Shown: one piece after another, positions 48,197 through 57,734 of the stretch
Position numbering within the stretch: the stretch's first letter is position 1
Layout of the letters: every line of letters begins with the position of its first letter
Notes under the pieces: generated by a model
Databases searched by the model: none
Seen by the model: only the letters and a program-made list of their open reading frames with translations
What the model was told of the DNA's origin: nothing
DNA from: Methylobacterium sp.
GTDB lineage: Bacteria > Pseudomonadota > Alphaproteobacteria > Rhizobiales > Beijerinckiaceae
Direction of reading: 5' to 3'
Assembly: GCA_020252645.1 (NCBI GenBank)
Contig: JADCCN010000010.1
Coordinates: 1 to 64,000 of the forward strand
DNA length: 64,000 bases
Translations under genes and position numbers: made by a program

Positions 48197-49167
48197 TGCG
48201 TCGCTCGCGGATTGCCGGCGTGGGGAGCTTTCTGCCCGCGCGCATCGTCACGAATGCCGAACTTTCAGAGCGGATGGACACGTCCGACGAGTGGATCCGC
48301 CAGCGCACCGGCATCGGCCAGCGCCATATCGCGGCCGAGGGCGAGACAACCAGCATGCTCGGGCTGAAGGCGGCGGAGGCGGCGCTCGCCCATGCCGGCC
48401 TCGCCGCGCAGGATATCGACCTCATCGTCCTGGCGACCGCCACGCCGGATTATACCTTTCCCTCCACCGCCACACAGGTTCAGGCAGCGCTCGGCATCAC
48501 CCATGGCGCGGCCTTCGATGTCGCGGCGGTGTGCTCGGGCTTCGTCTATGCATTGACGGTTGCGGACAAGTTCATCACCTCCGGCGCGAACAAGCGCGCG
48601 CTGGTGATCGGTGCGGAGACCTTCTCGCGCATTCTCGATTGGGAAGATCGCACCACGGCCGTGCTCTTTGGCGATGGCGCGGGCGCGGTCGTGCTTGAGG
48701 CGATCGACGGCAAGGGGGATGCCGCGGATACGGGCATTCTCACCACGCATCTGCGCTCGGACGGGCGTCATCGCGCGAAGCTCTATGTCGATGGCGGCCC
48801 GTCCTCCACCGGTACCGTCGGTCATCTGCGCATGGAAGGCCGCGAGGTCTTCAAGCATGCCGTGGGCATGATCACGGATGTCATCGTCGATGCCTTCGCA
48901 GCCACGGGCTATTCGGCTGAGACAATCGACTGGTTCGTGCCGCATCAGGCGAACCAGCGCATCATCACCGCCAGCGCGGACAAGCTCGGCATCGCGCCCG
49001 GCAAGGTGGTGATGACGGTCGACATGCATGGCAATACCTCCGCCGCCTCCATTCCGCTCGCGCTGGATGTTGCGGTGAGGGATGGCCGGATCCAGCGCGG
49101 CCAGATCGTGCTGATCGAGGCGATGGGTGGTGGATTCACCTGGGGATCGGCGCTTTTCCGCTTCTAG
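48196..49167 (+). CDS. fabH: 3-oxoacyl-[acyl-carrier-protein] synthase III
   Basis: 323 aa. Condenses acetyl-CoA with malonyl-ACP to start fatty-acid synthesis. Catalytic triad Cys113 ([11 protein letters not shown]), His in VPHQANQRI and Asn in [17 protein letters not shown] overlap with plsX, the common plsX-fabH-ihfA order. Confidence 0.96.
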   Translation: MRRSRIAGVGSFLPARIVTNAELSERMDTSDEWIRQRTGIGQRHIAAEGETTSMLGLKAAEAALAHAGLAAQDIDLIVLATATPDYTFPSTATQVQAALGITHGAAFDVAAVCSGFVYALTVADKFITSGANKRALVIGAETFSRILDWEDRTTAVLFGDGAGAVVLEAIDGKGDAADTGILTTHLRSDGRHRAKLYVDGGPSSTGTVGHLRMEGREVFKHAVGMITDVIVDAFAATGYSAETIDWFVPHQANQRIITASADKLGIAPGKVVMTVDMHGNTSAASIPLALDVAVRDGRIQRGQIVLIEAMGGGFTWGSALFRF

Positions 49168-49179
49168 CGAAGCCTGGCA

Positions 49180-49202
49180 GCAGGGTTGAAGCTTGACCCT
49201 GC
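49180..49202 (+). terminator. Hairpin between fabH and ihfA
   Basis: Stem GCAGGGT / ACCCTGC with a 9-nt loop, 12 bp after the fabH stop, without a T run. May be a weak terminator or processing site. Confidence 0.4.
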
Positions 49203-49325
49203 GACCGCTTGTTAATAGCTTCAGGAAATCAGAAGGATAGATTTGAAGATTCTGCGCCGTTGTCGGGGTGGCCGCAACAAGAAGAGAATGGCCGCCGTTA
49301 GCTCGGCCAATTGAGGGAGTTGAAC

Positions 49326-49637
49326 ATGGCTGGGCGCACCATTACCCGTGCCGATCTTTGTGAGGCCGTCTACCAGAAGCTTGGCCTGAGCCGGGCCGAA
49401 TCGGCCGAACTCGTCGAGACCGTGCTCAAGGAAATCAGCGACACGCTGGTTTCCGGCGAGACCGTGAAGCTCTCTTCCTTCGGTTCGTTCATCGTCCGGG
49501 AGAAGGGCGAGCGCATTGGCCGCAACCCGAAAACCGGTGTTGAAGTTCCAATCACCCCGCGCCGCGTGCTGGTGTTCAAGCCGTCCAATGTGATGAAGGC
49601 GAGGATCAACGGCGACGAGGCCGCCGACGACGATTGA
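49326..49637 (+). CDS. ihfA: Integration host factor alpha subunit
   Basis: 103 aa DNA-bending protein of the HU/IHF family. [44 protein letters not shown], and the IHF-alpha arm [21 protein letters not shown] ribosome site fixes ATG 49326. MerR-type gene follows, as in other Hyphomicrobiales. Confidence 0.95.
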   Translation: MAGRTITRADLCEAVYQKLGLSRAESAELVETVLKEISDTLVSGETVKLSSFGSFIVREKGERIGRNPKTGVEVPITPRRVLVFKPSNVMKARINGDEAADDD

Positions 49638-49763
49638 CTTCGAACAATTTCCGGTCGCCTTTTTTCCCGATAGAGACATGCACCGGGGCGCTCCGTCCGC
49701 TTCCAGGCGGTCGGGCCAAACCGACAGGATTCCACCTGTTTCGGCACCCGGGGGAGGGGGCTG

Positions 49764-50522
49764 ATGGACAAGGCACCGGACGCGTACCGGACAATCAGCG
49801 AGGTGGGCGAGGATCTCGACATCGCGCAGCATGTCCTGCGTTTCTGGGAAACACGATTTCCGCAGATCAAGCCCCTGAAGCGCGGAGGCGGTCGCCGTTA
49901 CTACCGGCCCGATGATGTCGAGTTGCTCAAGGGTATCCGGCATCTGCTCTATCGCGAGGGTTACACGATCAAGGGTGTGCAGCGCATCCTGAAGGAGCAG
50001 GGCGCCAGGGCCGTGCAGGCCGTGGGTCGCGCCGACGGGCTCGTGCCCGGCCTCGCGCCGGCCTCACCGAATGATGCCTTCGAGGATGATGCCTTCGAGG
50101 ATGATGCCTTCGAGAATGATGCCTTCGAGGATGTTGCGCCACCACCCGCGGCCCATGCGCCGCCCGAACCACCGCGCCGGACGCAGGCTCCTCCGCCTCC
50201 GGAAATCCTCACTCCGGTCCCTGCTTCATCGCAGCAGCTCGTCCTGGCGCTGCAGCCTGCACCGCAGGCCGTCGAGCCGCCATCGACGGCGAGCCGCATG
50301 AAGGAAGGTCAGGTCTCGTTCACGCGAGGCGGATTGGGCGCGCGACCTTCCTCCATGCCGCCGAACGAACCGTCATTAGCCGGGCAGGCCGCTTCGATCT
50401 CGCCGCAGCCCGCGCATCCCTTCGCCCGGAAAGCCTTCCTCGATGCGCTGAACGAACTGGAATCGGCGCGCGCCGCGATCGGCCGCATCCTTGCGAGCCG
50501 CCATCGCCCCGGTGGCGATTGA
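49764..50522 (+). CDS. MerR-family transcriptional regulator
   Basis: 252 aa. N-terminal MerR winged helix (about 8-75): [48 protein letters not shown]. The rest is Pro/Ala-rich low complexity with a five-residue repeat (DDAFE) encoded by a 15-bp tandem repeat, then a short conserved helix at the C-terminus ([19 protein letters not shown]). No Cys metal site. Effector unknown. Conserved position after ihfA. Confidence 0.88.
   Translation: MDKAPDAYRTISEVGEDLDIAQHVLRFWETRFPQIKPLKRGGGRRYYRPDDVELLKGIRHLLYREGYTIKGVQRILKEQGARAVQAVGRADGLVPGLAPASPNDAFEDDAFEDDAFENDAFEDVAPPPAAHAPPEPPRRTQAPPPPEILTPVPASSQQLVLALQPAPQAVEPPSTASRMKEGQVSFTRGGLGARPSSMPPNEPSLAGQAASISPQPAHPFARKAFLDALNELESARAAIGRILASRHRPGGD
50070..50129. 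repeat. 15-bp in-frame tandem repeat inside the MerR gene
   Basis: Four units of (G/A)ATGATGCCTTCGAG encode (D/N)DAFE. The two central units are identical at the DNA level, indicating recent slippage or duplication. Confidence 0.92.
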
Positions 50523-50540
50523 TCACGGCGGCTTTGCCTT

Positions 50541-50705
50541 AGAGCATGCTGTGAAAAAGTGGAATCCGGTTTTTCACAAAAAAGCATACGATAATAATAA
50601 GATAAGAGCATGCTGTGAAAAAGTGGAATCCGGTTTTTCACAAAAAGCATGCGATAATAATAACATAAGAGCATGATGTGCTTCCGTCTGAACACATCAT
50701 GCTCT
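50541..50705. repeat. Mosaic palindromic intergenic repeat, locus C
   Basis: Two direct X modules (50541-50604 and 50605-50667) followed by one Y module (50668-50705, a 13-bp inverted repeat with 12-nt loop). The reverse complement of this X-Y order is at locus B, and half of X forms copy A. The X module contains the internal inverted repeat GTGAAAAA...TTTTTCAC. Lies between the converging MerR and YfhO-type genes. Confidence 0.93.
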
Positions 50706-50717
50706 AAGGGCGGTTGT

Positions 50718-53096
50718 TCATCCCGGTAGGAAGCCCGTCGCCATCAGGAAGCGCCGCAACACCCCGCGCATCGGCTCGAAGCGGAAAGTCACTGTCTTGA
50801 CGCCGGCCGGCAGGATGACCGCGCGGAAGATGCCGTTGGCACGCAGAACCGGCGTGGATTTCCCGTCGATTTCCGCAAACCACCAGGGGTGCCAGATGTC
50901 GTTCAGCAGCAGCACGCCGCCGCGCTGGGCATCGGTTTCCACCGTGATCTCGGTGTTGGTGTAGCGCGTGATCCTTGCCGTTCCGCCGAGGCGCGTGCGC
51001 GGCAGGGGCAGCGAGGTGCGCTCGATATAGGCGACGCGGCGGAAATCGGTGCCCGGCCATTCGCCGAGTTGCAGCAGCCGGGTCTGATCCACGATCTGCG
51101 CCTCGTTCACCACCATCACGCGGGGCAGCGCATCCGGGTTCTCGTAGATATAGGCGTCCTTCGTGCGCGCCACGAGCGGCAAGGGGTTGGAGCGAATGCG
51201 CGGGTCGACCTCGGCGATCGGCGCGCCGATCGCGATGAAGCGCAGGCCCATCAGGTTCGCGAAGGGCGAGCGGTAGGAGGGGAAGAGCGGGGCGAAATTA
51301 TGCTGCTCGATGCCGGCGACCTGGTCGCCAGCGCCGGTGGCCGTGGCGTAATGCTTCAGGCGCAGCGGGTTGTAGCCCAGGGTATTCTCGAGGCCATGCA
51401 CAAGGCCGAGATTGGGCCAATGGAAGCCGAGCCCGGCAATCTCCACGCGGTCACGGCGCGTGCCATCCTCGACGATGTGCTTCTTGAGTTCGAGGATGGT
51501 GTCGTTCTGCGTCTCAAGCCGAAGCGCGTCATATTCGGCGATGGGAAGGCCGGTGGAATCACTGGGACGCATGTTCCAGCCGAAATCGGCCGCGAGCAGA
51601 GCCGCGAAGGTCGTCGCCGCGAGAACGGGGCGCCTGAGGGCGATCGGCCGCACCAGGAGCACGACGATGAAAGTCGCCGCAACGAAGCCGAAGGCGATCA
51701 GGATATCGAAAGCGGATTGCTGCAGCTTGCCGAGCCAGATCGCCATGCCGATGGCCGCCGCGAACCCCGTGACCACAAGGCCGCCGAGCACGACTATCGC
51801 ACCGCGCCCGATCTCCTCGCCGCGGCGGATCAGATGATCGAGGCCGAACCCGGCTAGGAAGGCCCCGAGCGCGCTGACGAGGAACAGCGAATCCGCCGGT
51901 CGCCGGAAGAGCGAAACACCCGGAAGCGCGTGGTAGAGCACACCGAAGATCGGCGTGTATTTCCCCAGCGCGTAGAGGATCATCAGAATGAACATGATGC
52001 CCAGCGCCATGAAGCGATGGCCATAGGCCCGGCGCGAGGTGAGCCACAGGACGATGGCCGCGAAGGGCAGCACGCCCATGTAGAAATTCGCCATGTTCCG
52101 CGCCACGACGAGATTGACGATATAGGGCCAATGGACGCTCGGCGCGCCCCAATACTGCTCATTCGGCCCAATCGTCCCGAAGAGGTTCGCGACAAGCAGG
52201 GTGAGCAGGCTCGAGGGATGCAGCGAGCCCATCTCCGCATCGGCAATGGTGAAATGCGGGCGGTTCGATTCGGCGGCGAAGCTCAGCACCAGGATGGTCG
52301 GCAGAGCGATGATCGCCGTGCCGACGACCAGGCCGGCCAGCAGCGGCTTCAATGTCGCGCGGAAGCGCCCGACAAAGGCGCCGCCGGTCATCCAGTAGGC
52401 CACGACATAGCCGCCCAGCGCGACAAGCGTGAGGAATGCCACCTGGTCCGGGTCAAGCGCGGTCAGTGCCGCGAACATCCCGGCAAGCGCGCCATAACGT
52501 GCCGAGCCAAGGCGCAGGCCGCGCTCGAGCATCCACAAGGCCCAGGGAAAATAGATGAGCGAAAAAATCTGCCCCGTATGCTGGATGCGCCAGGATGCCG
52601 CCCCGCCATAGGCAAAGGCGATGGCCGCCACAAGGGCCGCCGCGGGGTGCCAGCGCCGGTCCCGCCCGAAGCCCAGCACGCCGAAGGCGCCAAACAGCAG
52701 GCCGAGAAACGTCACGCCATCCACCATCCGCATGGACGGATCGGGCGTCAGCGAGGCCAGAAGCAGATGGGGCGGGGAGAAGATCAGCGATTGCGGGTCG
52801 GCGATCTGCGGGTGCCCGCCGAACACGAAGGGCGCCCAGAAAGGGCTTTCGCCGCGATGGAGTGATTGGGCCAGAAACACCACCTGCGCGTGAAAATGCG
52901 CCTTCGCATCCCATGGAATGGTAACGGCGCCCGAGAGCCAGGGCCAGGCCAGTCCCGCCCAGACCAGCACCAGCAGGCCGGAAGCCGACAGCCAGACCCG
53001 CGCATCATCCCCCGGAGGAACAACCGGGGGGTAGGTGATGCGGGGCAGAGGGACCGTGGAAAGGTCCCTCCCCGGTTCAGGTGATTTCTGGAGCAT
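50718..53096 (-). CDS. YfhO-type integral membrane protein, possible glycosyltransferase
   Basis: 792 aa with about 12-14 transmembrane helices, then a C-terminal extracytoplasmic domain of about 240 residues. GT-C-like start (WLSGAVTIPWDAKAHFHAQVVFLAQSL with acidic residue in the first loop) and the FGGHPQIADPQ block are typical of bacterial YfhO/DUF6044-like proteins. Family members in Firmicutes modify lipoteichoic acid with sugars; here the acceptor is unknown. Start at ATG 53096 near the signal-anchor. Upstream of ribA by orientation only. Confidence 0.75.
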   Translation of the reverse strand: MLQKSPEPGRDLSTVPLPRITYPPVVPPGDDARVWLSASGLLVLVWAGLAWPWLSGAVTIPWDAKAHFHAQVVFLAQSLHRGESPFWAPFVFGGHPQIADPQSLIFSPPHLLLASLTPDPSMRMVDGVTFLGLLFGAFGVLGFGRDRRWHPAAALVAAIAFAYGGAASWRIQHTGQIFSLIYFPWALWMLERGLRLGSARYGALAGMFAALTALDPDQVAFLTLVALGGYVVAYWMTGGAFVGRFRATLKPLLAGLVVGTAIIALPTILVLSFAAESNRPHFTIADAEMGSLHPSSLLTLLVANLFGTIGPNEQYWGAPSVHWPYIVNLVVARNMANFYMGVLPFAAIVLWLTSRRAYGHRFMALGIMFILMILYALGKYTPIFGVLYHALPGVSLFRRPADSLFLVSALGAFLAGFGLDHLIRRGEEIGRGAIVVLGGLVVTGFAAAIGMAIWLGKLQQSAFDILIAFGFVAATFIVVLLVRPIALRRPVLAATTFAALLAADFGWNMRPSDSTGLPIAEYDALRLETQNDTILELKKHIVEDGTRRDRVEIAGLGFHWPNLGLVHGLENTLGYNPLRLKHYATATGAGDQVAGIEQHNFAPLFPSYRSPFANLMGLRFIAIGAPIAEVDPRIRSNPLPLVARTKDAYIYENPDALPRVMVVNEAQIVDQTRLLQLGEWPGTDFRRVAYIERTSLPLPRTRLGGTARITRYTNTEITVETDAQRGGVLLLNDIWHPWWFAEIDGKSTPVLRANGIFRAVILPAGVKTVTFRFEPMRGVLRRFLMATGFLPG

Positions 53097-53141
53097 GCAT
53101 CCCCCTCACGCCCTGGGAACCGACGGGTTCTCCCTGACCGG

Positions 53142-54263
53142 TCAGTCCGTCAGCGGCGCATGGGCGACCATCGCATCGAAATCGATGAAATGGCCGGCGC
53201 GGTCACGCTTGGAAGCAAGGTAGCGCACGTTCTCGGCCGTCGGGCGGCCATAGGCGCGATTATCGGCCACGACCTCGAGACCCGACGCCTTCAGCGCGCC
53301 GATCTTCTCGGGGTTGTTGGTCATCACGCGGACGCTGGTCACGCCGAGCCTGCGCAGCATCTCGGCCGCGAAGTCGAAGCGACGCTGGTCGAGGCCGAAG
53401 CCCAGAACCTCGTCGGCATCATAGGTGTCCCAGCCCTGCGACTGGAGCTTGTAGGCGCGCATCTTGTTGGCAATGCCGTTTCCGCGGCCCTCCTGATCGA
53501 GGTAGAGCAGGATGCCGCCATCGGCCTGCGCCATCTTCTGCACGGTGCCGCGCAGCTGGTCGCCGCAATCACACTTCAGTGAGCCGAAAAGGTCGCCGGT
53601 GAGGCAGGCGGAATGCATGCGGATGGCCACGGGCTTTGCGAAATCCGGCTTGCCGACGATGATCGCCACCTGGTCGCGCAGGCCTTCGCCGCCGCGGAAC
53701 ACCACGAACTCGGTCTCGGCCGCGAATTCCAGCGGCACGGGCGCGCGGCCGACGATCTGGATGGCCTTCACCTGCGCCGCACGATAAGCGCGGATGTCCT
53801 TCAGCGAAACGCGCACAAGATCATCGGTCAGCGCCGAAGCCGGCACCGGAATGGCATAGACGGCCGGGGTGAGCAGCGCGAGGCGCGCCAGCTCGATCGC
53901 GCCTTCGTCCGGCATGGTGGTGGGTGAAACCGGCGCGTCGATCCGCGCATCGATCTTCAGGGCCAGCGTTTCCACACGCGCCGCATCCGGCACCGGAAAG
54001 GCCACGATACCGGGCTGCTGACGATCCAGACCCAGACGACGCAGGCGCGCCGCGGGGATGATGAGCCGAGCGCGGCCCGGGGCGAGCGTGTCGAGGCCTT
54101 CCGCGATCCGCTGGGTCAGAGCGTCCACCAGAAGCACGACGAGGGCTTCCCCCCCTTCCAGAACCGCCACGGGGCGGCCGGCGCGGAATTCGGCGATGGC
54201 GCGATCTACCGCGCGTTCATCCGCAGTATCGAAAAGCCCAAGAACTTCGGCAACTTTGCTCAT
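53142..54263 (-). CDS. ribA: GTP cyclohydrolase II with degenerate RibB-like N-terminal domain
   Basis: 373 aa. C-terminal GTP cyclohydrolase II domain with zinc ligands in CLTGDLFGSLKCDCGDQL and catalytic LYLDQEGRGNGIANK...YDADEVLGFG. Opens the imidazole ring of GTP as the first step to riboflavin. The N-terminal 170 residues have the outline of DHBP synthase, but its acidic DDEDREN-type active site is replaced (AVLEGGEALVVLL), so DHBP synthase activity is unlikely. ATG 54263 chosen on family length. Divergent from the RibD_C gene. Confidence 0.88.
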   Translation of the reverse strand: MSKVAEVLGLFDTADERAVDRAIAEFRAGRPVAVLEGGEALVVLLVDALTQRIAEGLDTLAPGRARLIIPAARLRRLGLDRQQPGIVAFPVPDAARVETLALKIDARIDAPVSPTTMPDEGAIELARLALLTPAVYAIPVPASALTDDLVRVSLKDIRAYRAAQVKAIQIVGRAPVPLEFAAETEFVVFRGGEGLRDQVAIIVGKPDFAKPVAIRMHSACLTGDLFGSLKCDCGDQLRGTVQKMAQADGGILLYLDQEGRGNGIANKMRAYKLQSQGWDTYDADEVLGFGLDQRRFDFAAEMLRRLGVTSVRVMTNNPEKIGALKASGLEVVADNRAYGRPTAENVRYLASKRDRAGHFIDFDAMVAHAPLTD

Positions 54264-54483
54264 CTCACTTCCAATCAGTCCATGTTTGCGGTCTTTTCGA
54301 CGGAGGAATTCCATCGGATGGACACCGTGTTCACACTCGGTTGAGGCACTTATCACAAGTGAAGATGAACGCAGGCTGTCTGAGCGCGCACCCGGTTTAA
54401 AATTCCTTGCCTTTGGCGGCACTGTCCCTTCAGAACGAAAAGCGTTGTCCTTCCGCGGGCCGCTTCCGGGCGGTGAAAGCACC

Positions 54484-55200
54484 ATGCTTCCTTCTACGTG
54501 CCAGAGCGCTGAACCGTTCCGTTTTTTTCGTGCGAACGATGCGGATCGCCCGTTCATCGTCGCGCAGCTCGGCCAATCGCTCGACGGGCGCATCGCAACC
54601 GTCACGGGCGACAGCAAGTATATCGGCAGCCGCCCTTCGCTCGCCCATCTCCATGCCATCCGCGCCCATGTGGATGCGGTTGTGGTGGGCATCGGCACGG
54701 TTCTGGCGGATGATCCGAAACTCAATGTGCGGCTTTGCGAAGGCCCGAATCCGGCGCGCGTCGTCATCGATGCGAAGGGCCGGCTCCCGGCCGCCGCGCA
54801 ATGTCTCGACGGTTCCGATGGTGCGCGGCGGGTCGTGCTGCGCGGCCCGGATGCGAGAGGCGAGACCCTGCCTGCGGGCGTCGAGGTTCATCGCCTGCCC
54901 ACAAGTGCTGCGGGGCGGTTCGATCTCGTGGAACTCGCGCGGGCGTTGCGGCGTCTCGGTTTTGAGCGCGTGCTGCTGGAAGGCGGCGCGGCGATGATCT
55001 CGCAGGCGATCGATGCCGGCATCGTCGATCGGCTGCACCTCATGGTCTCGCCCGTGCTGATCGGCTCCGGCCAGCCCGGTCTCGAGCTCGAACCGGTGCA
55101 GCGCCTGGCCGATGCCCGGCGTCCTGTCGTGGAGGTGACTTTGCTCGGCGAGGGCGAGGTGTTATTCGATTGCGACATCAGTTCCAGGAAAAGGGGTTGA
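54484..55200 (+). CDS. Stand-alone RibD C-terminal (DHFR-like) reductase
   Basis: 238 aa. NADPH-binding reductase fold: FIVAQLGQSLDGRIAT, AHVDAVVVGIGTVLADDPKLNVRL, VLLEGGAAMISQAIDAGIVDRLHLMVSPVLIGSG. The deaminase domain of RibD is absent. Full ribD is present elsewhere in the window, so this copy may reduce another pyrimidine or pterin compound. 220 bp upstream separate it from ribA and contain a short inverted repeat CACTT-ATCAC-AAGTG (54347-54361). ATG 54484 has GGTGAAAG upstream. Cytochrome b561 starts 2 bp after it. Confidence 0.82.
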   Translation: MLPSTCQSAEPFRFFRANDADRPFIVAQLGQSLDGRIATVTGDSKYIGSRPSLAHLHAIRAHVDAVVVGIGTVLADDPKLNVRLCEGPNPARVVIDAKGRLPAAAQCLDGSDGARRVVLRGPDARGETLPAGVEVHRLPTSAAGRFDLVELARALRRLGFERVLLEGGAAMISQAIDAGIVDRLHLMVSPVLIGSGQPGLELEPVQRLADARRPVVEVTLLGEGEVLFDCDISSRKRG

Positions 55201-55202
55201 CC

Positions 55203-55757
55203 ATGGCATCGGGAACCGAACCGCAATCCTATTCCAGCGCGCAGAAGGTGCTGCACTGGCTCATCACGCTGCTGGTGCTGATGATGGCTCCCATCGGATT
55301 CTACATGGTCAACCGCGGGGAGAAGACCAATTTCGACGCGCTCACCAACACGCTCTACACCAACCACAAGACCTTCGGCTTCCTCTTCCTGATGCTCGTC
55401 GCCTTGCGCATCGTCATCCGCTCCCGGCAGGGTGTTCCCGCGCCGGTCTCCACGCTCACGCCATTCGAGCGCCTTGCCTCCGAGGCGGTGCACAAGGGCT
55501 TGTATGCGTTGATGGTTCTCGTGCCGCTGCTCGGCTGGGCAGGTGTATCGGCCTTTCCGGCGCGCGGCATCCTCTTCGGGCTTTCGCTGCCGCCGATCAT
55601 GCCGGTGAACGCGGATCTCGCGAAGTTTCTCCTTCAACTCCATGGCTACGCGGCCGTCGCCATGCTGGTGCTGATCGCGGCGCATTTCACCGGTGCCATG
55701 ATGCATCGCTTCGTCAAGAAGGATGGTGTGATGCGCCGGATGATGCCCGGCGCCTGA
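55203..55757 (+). CDS. Cytochrome b561 family protein
   Basis: 184 aa with four transmembrane helices. Haem-ligand His candidates: KVLHWL, TNHKTFGF, AVHKGLYALM, LHGYAA and AHFTGAMMH. Likely moves electrons from quinol across the inner membrane. Directly coupled (2 bp) to the RibD_C reductase gene. Confidence 0.85.
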   Translation: MASGTEPQSYSSAQKVLHWLITLLVLMMAPIGFYMVNRGEKTNFDALTNTLYTNHKTFGFLFLMLVALRIVIRSRQGVPAPVSTLTPFERLASEAVHKGLYALMVLVPLLGWAGVSAFPARGILFGLSLPPIMPVNADLAKFLLQLHGYAAVAMLVLIAAHFTGAMMHRFVKKDGVMRRMMPGA

Positions 55758-55790
55758 CGCCAGTGCGGCCGGCCTCGCCGCAAGCGCCGA

Positions 55791-56642
55791 TCAGGCCTTC
55801 GCAGCGAGGATATCGGTGTGACCGGTCTTCATGCGCGAGCCCTTCTGGTCGCCCATGGAGGTGCGCCAGAACAGCCAGTCATCCGCGCCATTGTCGGCGA
55901 TCAGCCCGGTTTCCATCACCGCGCCATGCAGGCCCTTCAGAAGCTCGGTCTTGAGCGCGATATCCGAAGGTTTCAGCACCCAGGGTGTGTCGGCTGCTTC
56001 CACGCCATAGCCCGCTTCCTTCAGCAGGCGAGCCAGCGTGGCAGCGGCCATCGGCCCCTCCGCCGGACCGAAGCCCTTGTCGCGCTTCTGGTGGATCTTG
56101 AAGGCGTTGATCATGCCCCAATCGAAGGGGTGGGCGGGGATGAACTCGTCCTCGCCGTTATAGGTCAGCACCGTATAGAAGATCGCGGGCGTGGATCTCA
56201 GCGCCTGCACGAAGCGGCGCATCCAGGGTTCGGAGATGAGATCGAACAGGGCCGAGGCCGTGACGATGTCGATCTCGCCCGAGATGACCTTCTCGAGTTC
56301 GATATTGAGATCCGCGATGCGGAAGGTGACGCCGATCTTCCTGCCCTCCTTCACCAGCACGAGTTTTTCGCCGATCGTCCTGGCCTCGTCCGCCCATTCG
56401 GTCAGAACCCTGGCGGCGCGTTCGATCAGGGCGGGATCGTAATCCACGAGCGTCCAATCCTGGTTCGCCCCGAGGGCCGGCGCGGTGGCGCGCAGGTTCG
56501 AGCCCGTGCCACAGCCGAGATCGGTGATGCGCAGGGTATCGCGTCCCTCGACGCGCCTGGCGAGACTGGCAAGCAGCCCGGCGGAACGGGAGCGATGGTC
56601 GGCCGGCTCGCGCAGAGCCAGCCAATCGGCGGAGAAACCCAT
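55791..56642 (-). CDS. Class I SAM-dependent methyltransferase
   Basis: 283 aa. SAM-binding motif I ITDLGCGTGSNLRA near residue 38, acidic strand-2 end in LVDYDPALIE, motif IV region DIVTASALFDLISEPWM. Acceptor not predictable. Last gene of the tight leftward four-gene operon, 2 bp after the glycosyltransferase. Confidence 0.85.
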   Translation of the reverse strand: MGFSADWLALREPADHRSRSAGLLASLARRVEGRDTLRITDLGCGTGSNLRATAPALGANQDWTLVDYDPALIERAARVLTEWADEARTIGEKLVLVKEGRKIGVTFRIADLNIELEKVISGEIDIVTASALFDLISEPWMRRFVQALRSTPAIFYTVLTYNGEDEFIPAHPFDWGMINAFKIHQKRDKGFGPAEGPMAAATLARLLKEAGYGVEAADTPWVLKPSDIALKTELLKGLHGAVMETGLIADNGADDWLFWRTSMGDQKGSRMKTGHTDILAAKA

Positions 56643-56644
56643 GG

Positions 56645-57730
56645 TCAGGGGCCTTTCGAGGCAGGGGAGACGAGATTCGGGCCATTGCCGGCAAGGCCTT
56701 GCAGCGCGCCGGCGATGATGCGGGCCGTATCCTCCCAGGCCGGGAGATTCTGGCCCGCGCGATGAGCGGCCTCGGCGAGGCGCGCGCGCAATCCGGGGTC
56801 GGCGAGGGCGTCGTCCAGCGCCTTGCGGAGCGCCGGAACATCGCCCGGCGGCACTTTCAGTCCCGCGCCATCCGGCACGGTCTCGGAGGCCGCGCCGCCC
56901 GTGGTGGTGACGATGGGAAGCCCGCGCTGCAAGGCTTCGCCGAGGACCATGCCATAGCCCTCGAACAGTGAGGACATGACAAAGAGATCAGCCGTTTCAA
57001 ACAGATGATCGAGATCGCGATCCGTCACGGCGCCGAGGAGCCGGATATGCCCGTCAAGGCCGGAGAGGCGGATCTGGTCGCGCAGGGCATCCACGGTTTC
57101 AAGGCTGCGCGCCGTGCCGGCGATGCGCAGTTTCCAGTTCCGGCGCTTCAGGCCGTGAAGCGCCTCGACGAGCACACCATAGCCCTTGCGCGGCACGATG
57201 GAGCCCACCGCAAGCATGTTCACGACATCGGATCTGGAACCCAAGGCGCGCGATTTCCGCGCCGTGCCGGGCTCCGCGACCGTGATCCTGGCGCGCGGCA
57301 CGCCAAAATCGCCGGCCAGAATCTTCGCAGTGAGCGGGGAGGTGACAATCACGTGTTCCGCCAGGGCGAGTGCGGCCGATTCCGAATCATGCAAAGTCGC
57401 CGCTCGCTCCGGCGAGATGCCGTTCTCCAAGGCGAGCGGATGATGGCAGAGCGCCACGATCCGCCGGTTGAAGCGCCGGATCAGCTCTTCCGGCATCGCG
57501 CCATAGGCGAGGCCATCGATCAGCAGGATGCAATCGGCGGGCAGGCTCGCGATGATCGCGGCACTATGCTCGAGATCCGCCGCGCCCGGGTTGGGGTAGC
57601 TGCCGGGCAGGGCCACGTGCAGGACCTCCACCCCTGCCTGCGGCAGGAGGCGGATCACCGCGCGATCATAGGCATAGCCGCCTGTGGGCAGTGCGAGATC
57701 GCCGGGGATGACGAAGGCGACCCTGGTCAT
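56645..57730 (-). CDS. GT4-family glycosyltransferase
   Basis: 361 aa GT-B fold. N-terminal FVIPGDLALPTGGYAYDRAV (Gly-rich acceptor loop) and C-terminal donor domain AVGSIVPRKGYGVLVEAL, ADLFVMSSLFEGYGMVLGEALQRGLPIV with the ExxxxxxxE motif and GAGLKVPPGD. Probably a retaining glycosyltransferase using a nucleotide sugar. ATG 57730 overlaps nothing but sits 4 bp after the pterin-synthase-like gene; GTG 57748 is an alternative. Confidence 0.86.
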   Translation of the reverse strand: MTRVAFVIPGDLALPTGGYAYDRAVIRLLPQAGVEVLHVALPGSYPNPGAADLEHSAAIIASLPADCILLIDGLAYGAMPEELIRRFNRRIVALCHHPLALENGISPERAATLHDSESAALALAEHVIVTSPLTAKILAGDFGVPRARITVAEPGTARKSRALGSRSDVVNMLAVGSIVPRKGYGVLVEALHGLKRRNWKLRIAGTARSLETVDALRDQIRLSGLDGHIRLLGAVTDRDLDHLFETADLFVMSSLFEGYGMVLGEALQRGLPIVTTTGGAASETVPDGAGLKVPPGDVPALRKALDDALADPGLRARLAEAAHRAGQNLPAWEDTARIIAGALQGLAGNGPNLVSPASKGP

Positions 57731-57734
57731 CGAC

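Noticed and set aside
54264-54483. Possible FMN riboswitch between ribA and the RibD_C gene
   Set aside because: None of the conserved RFN-element blocks could be found; only a short inverted repeat is present.
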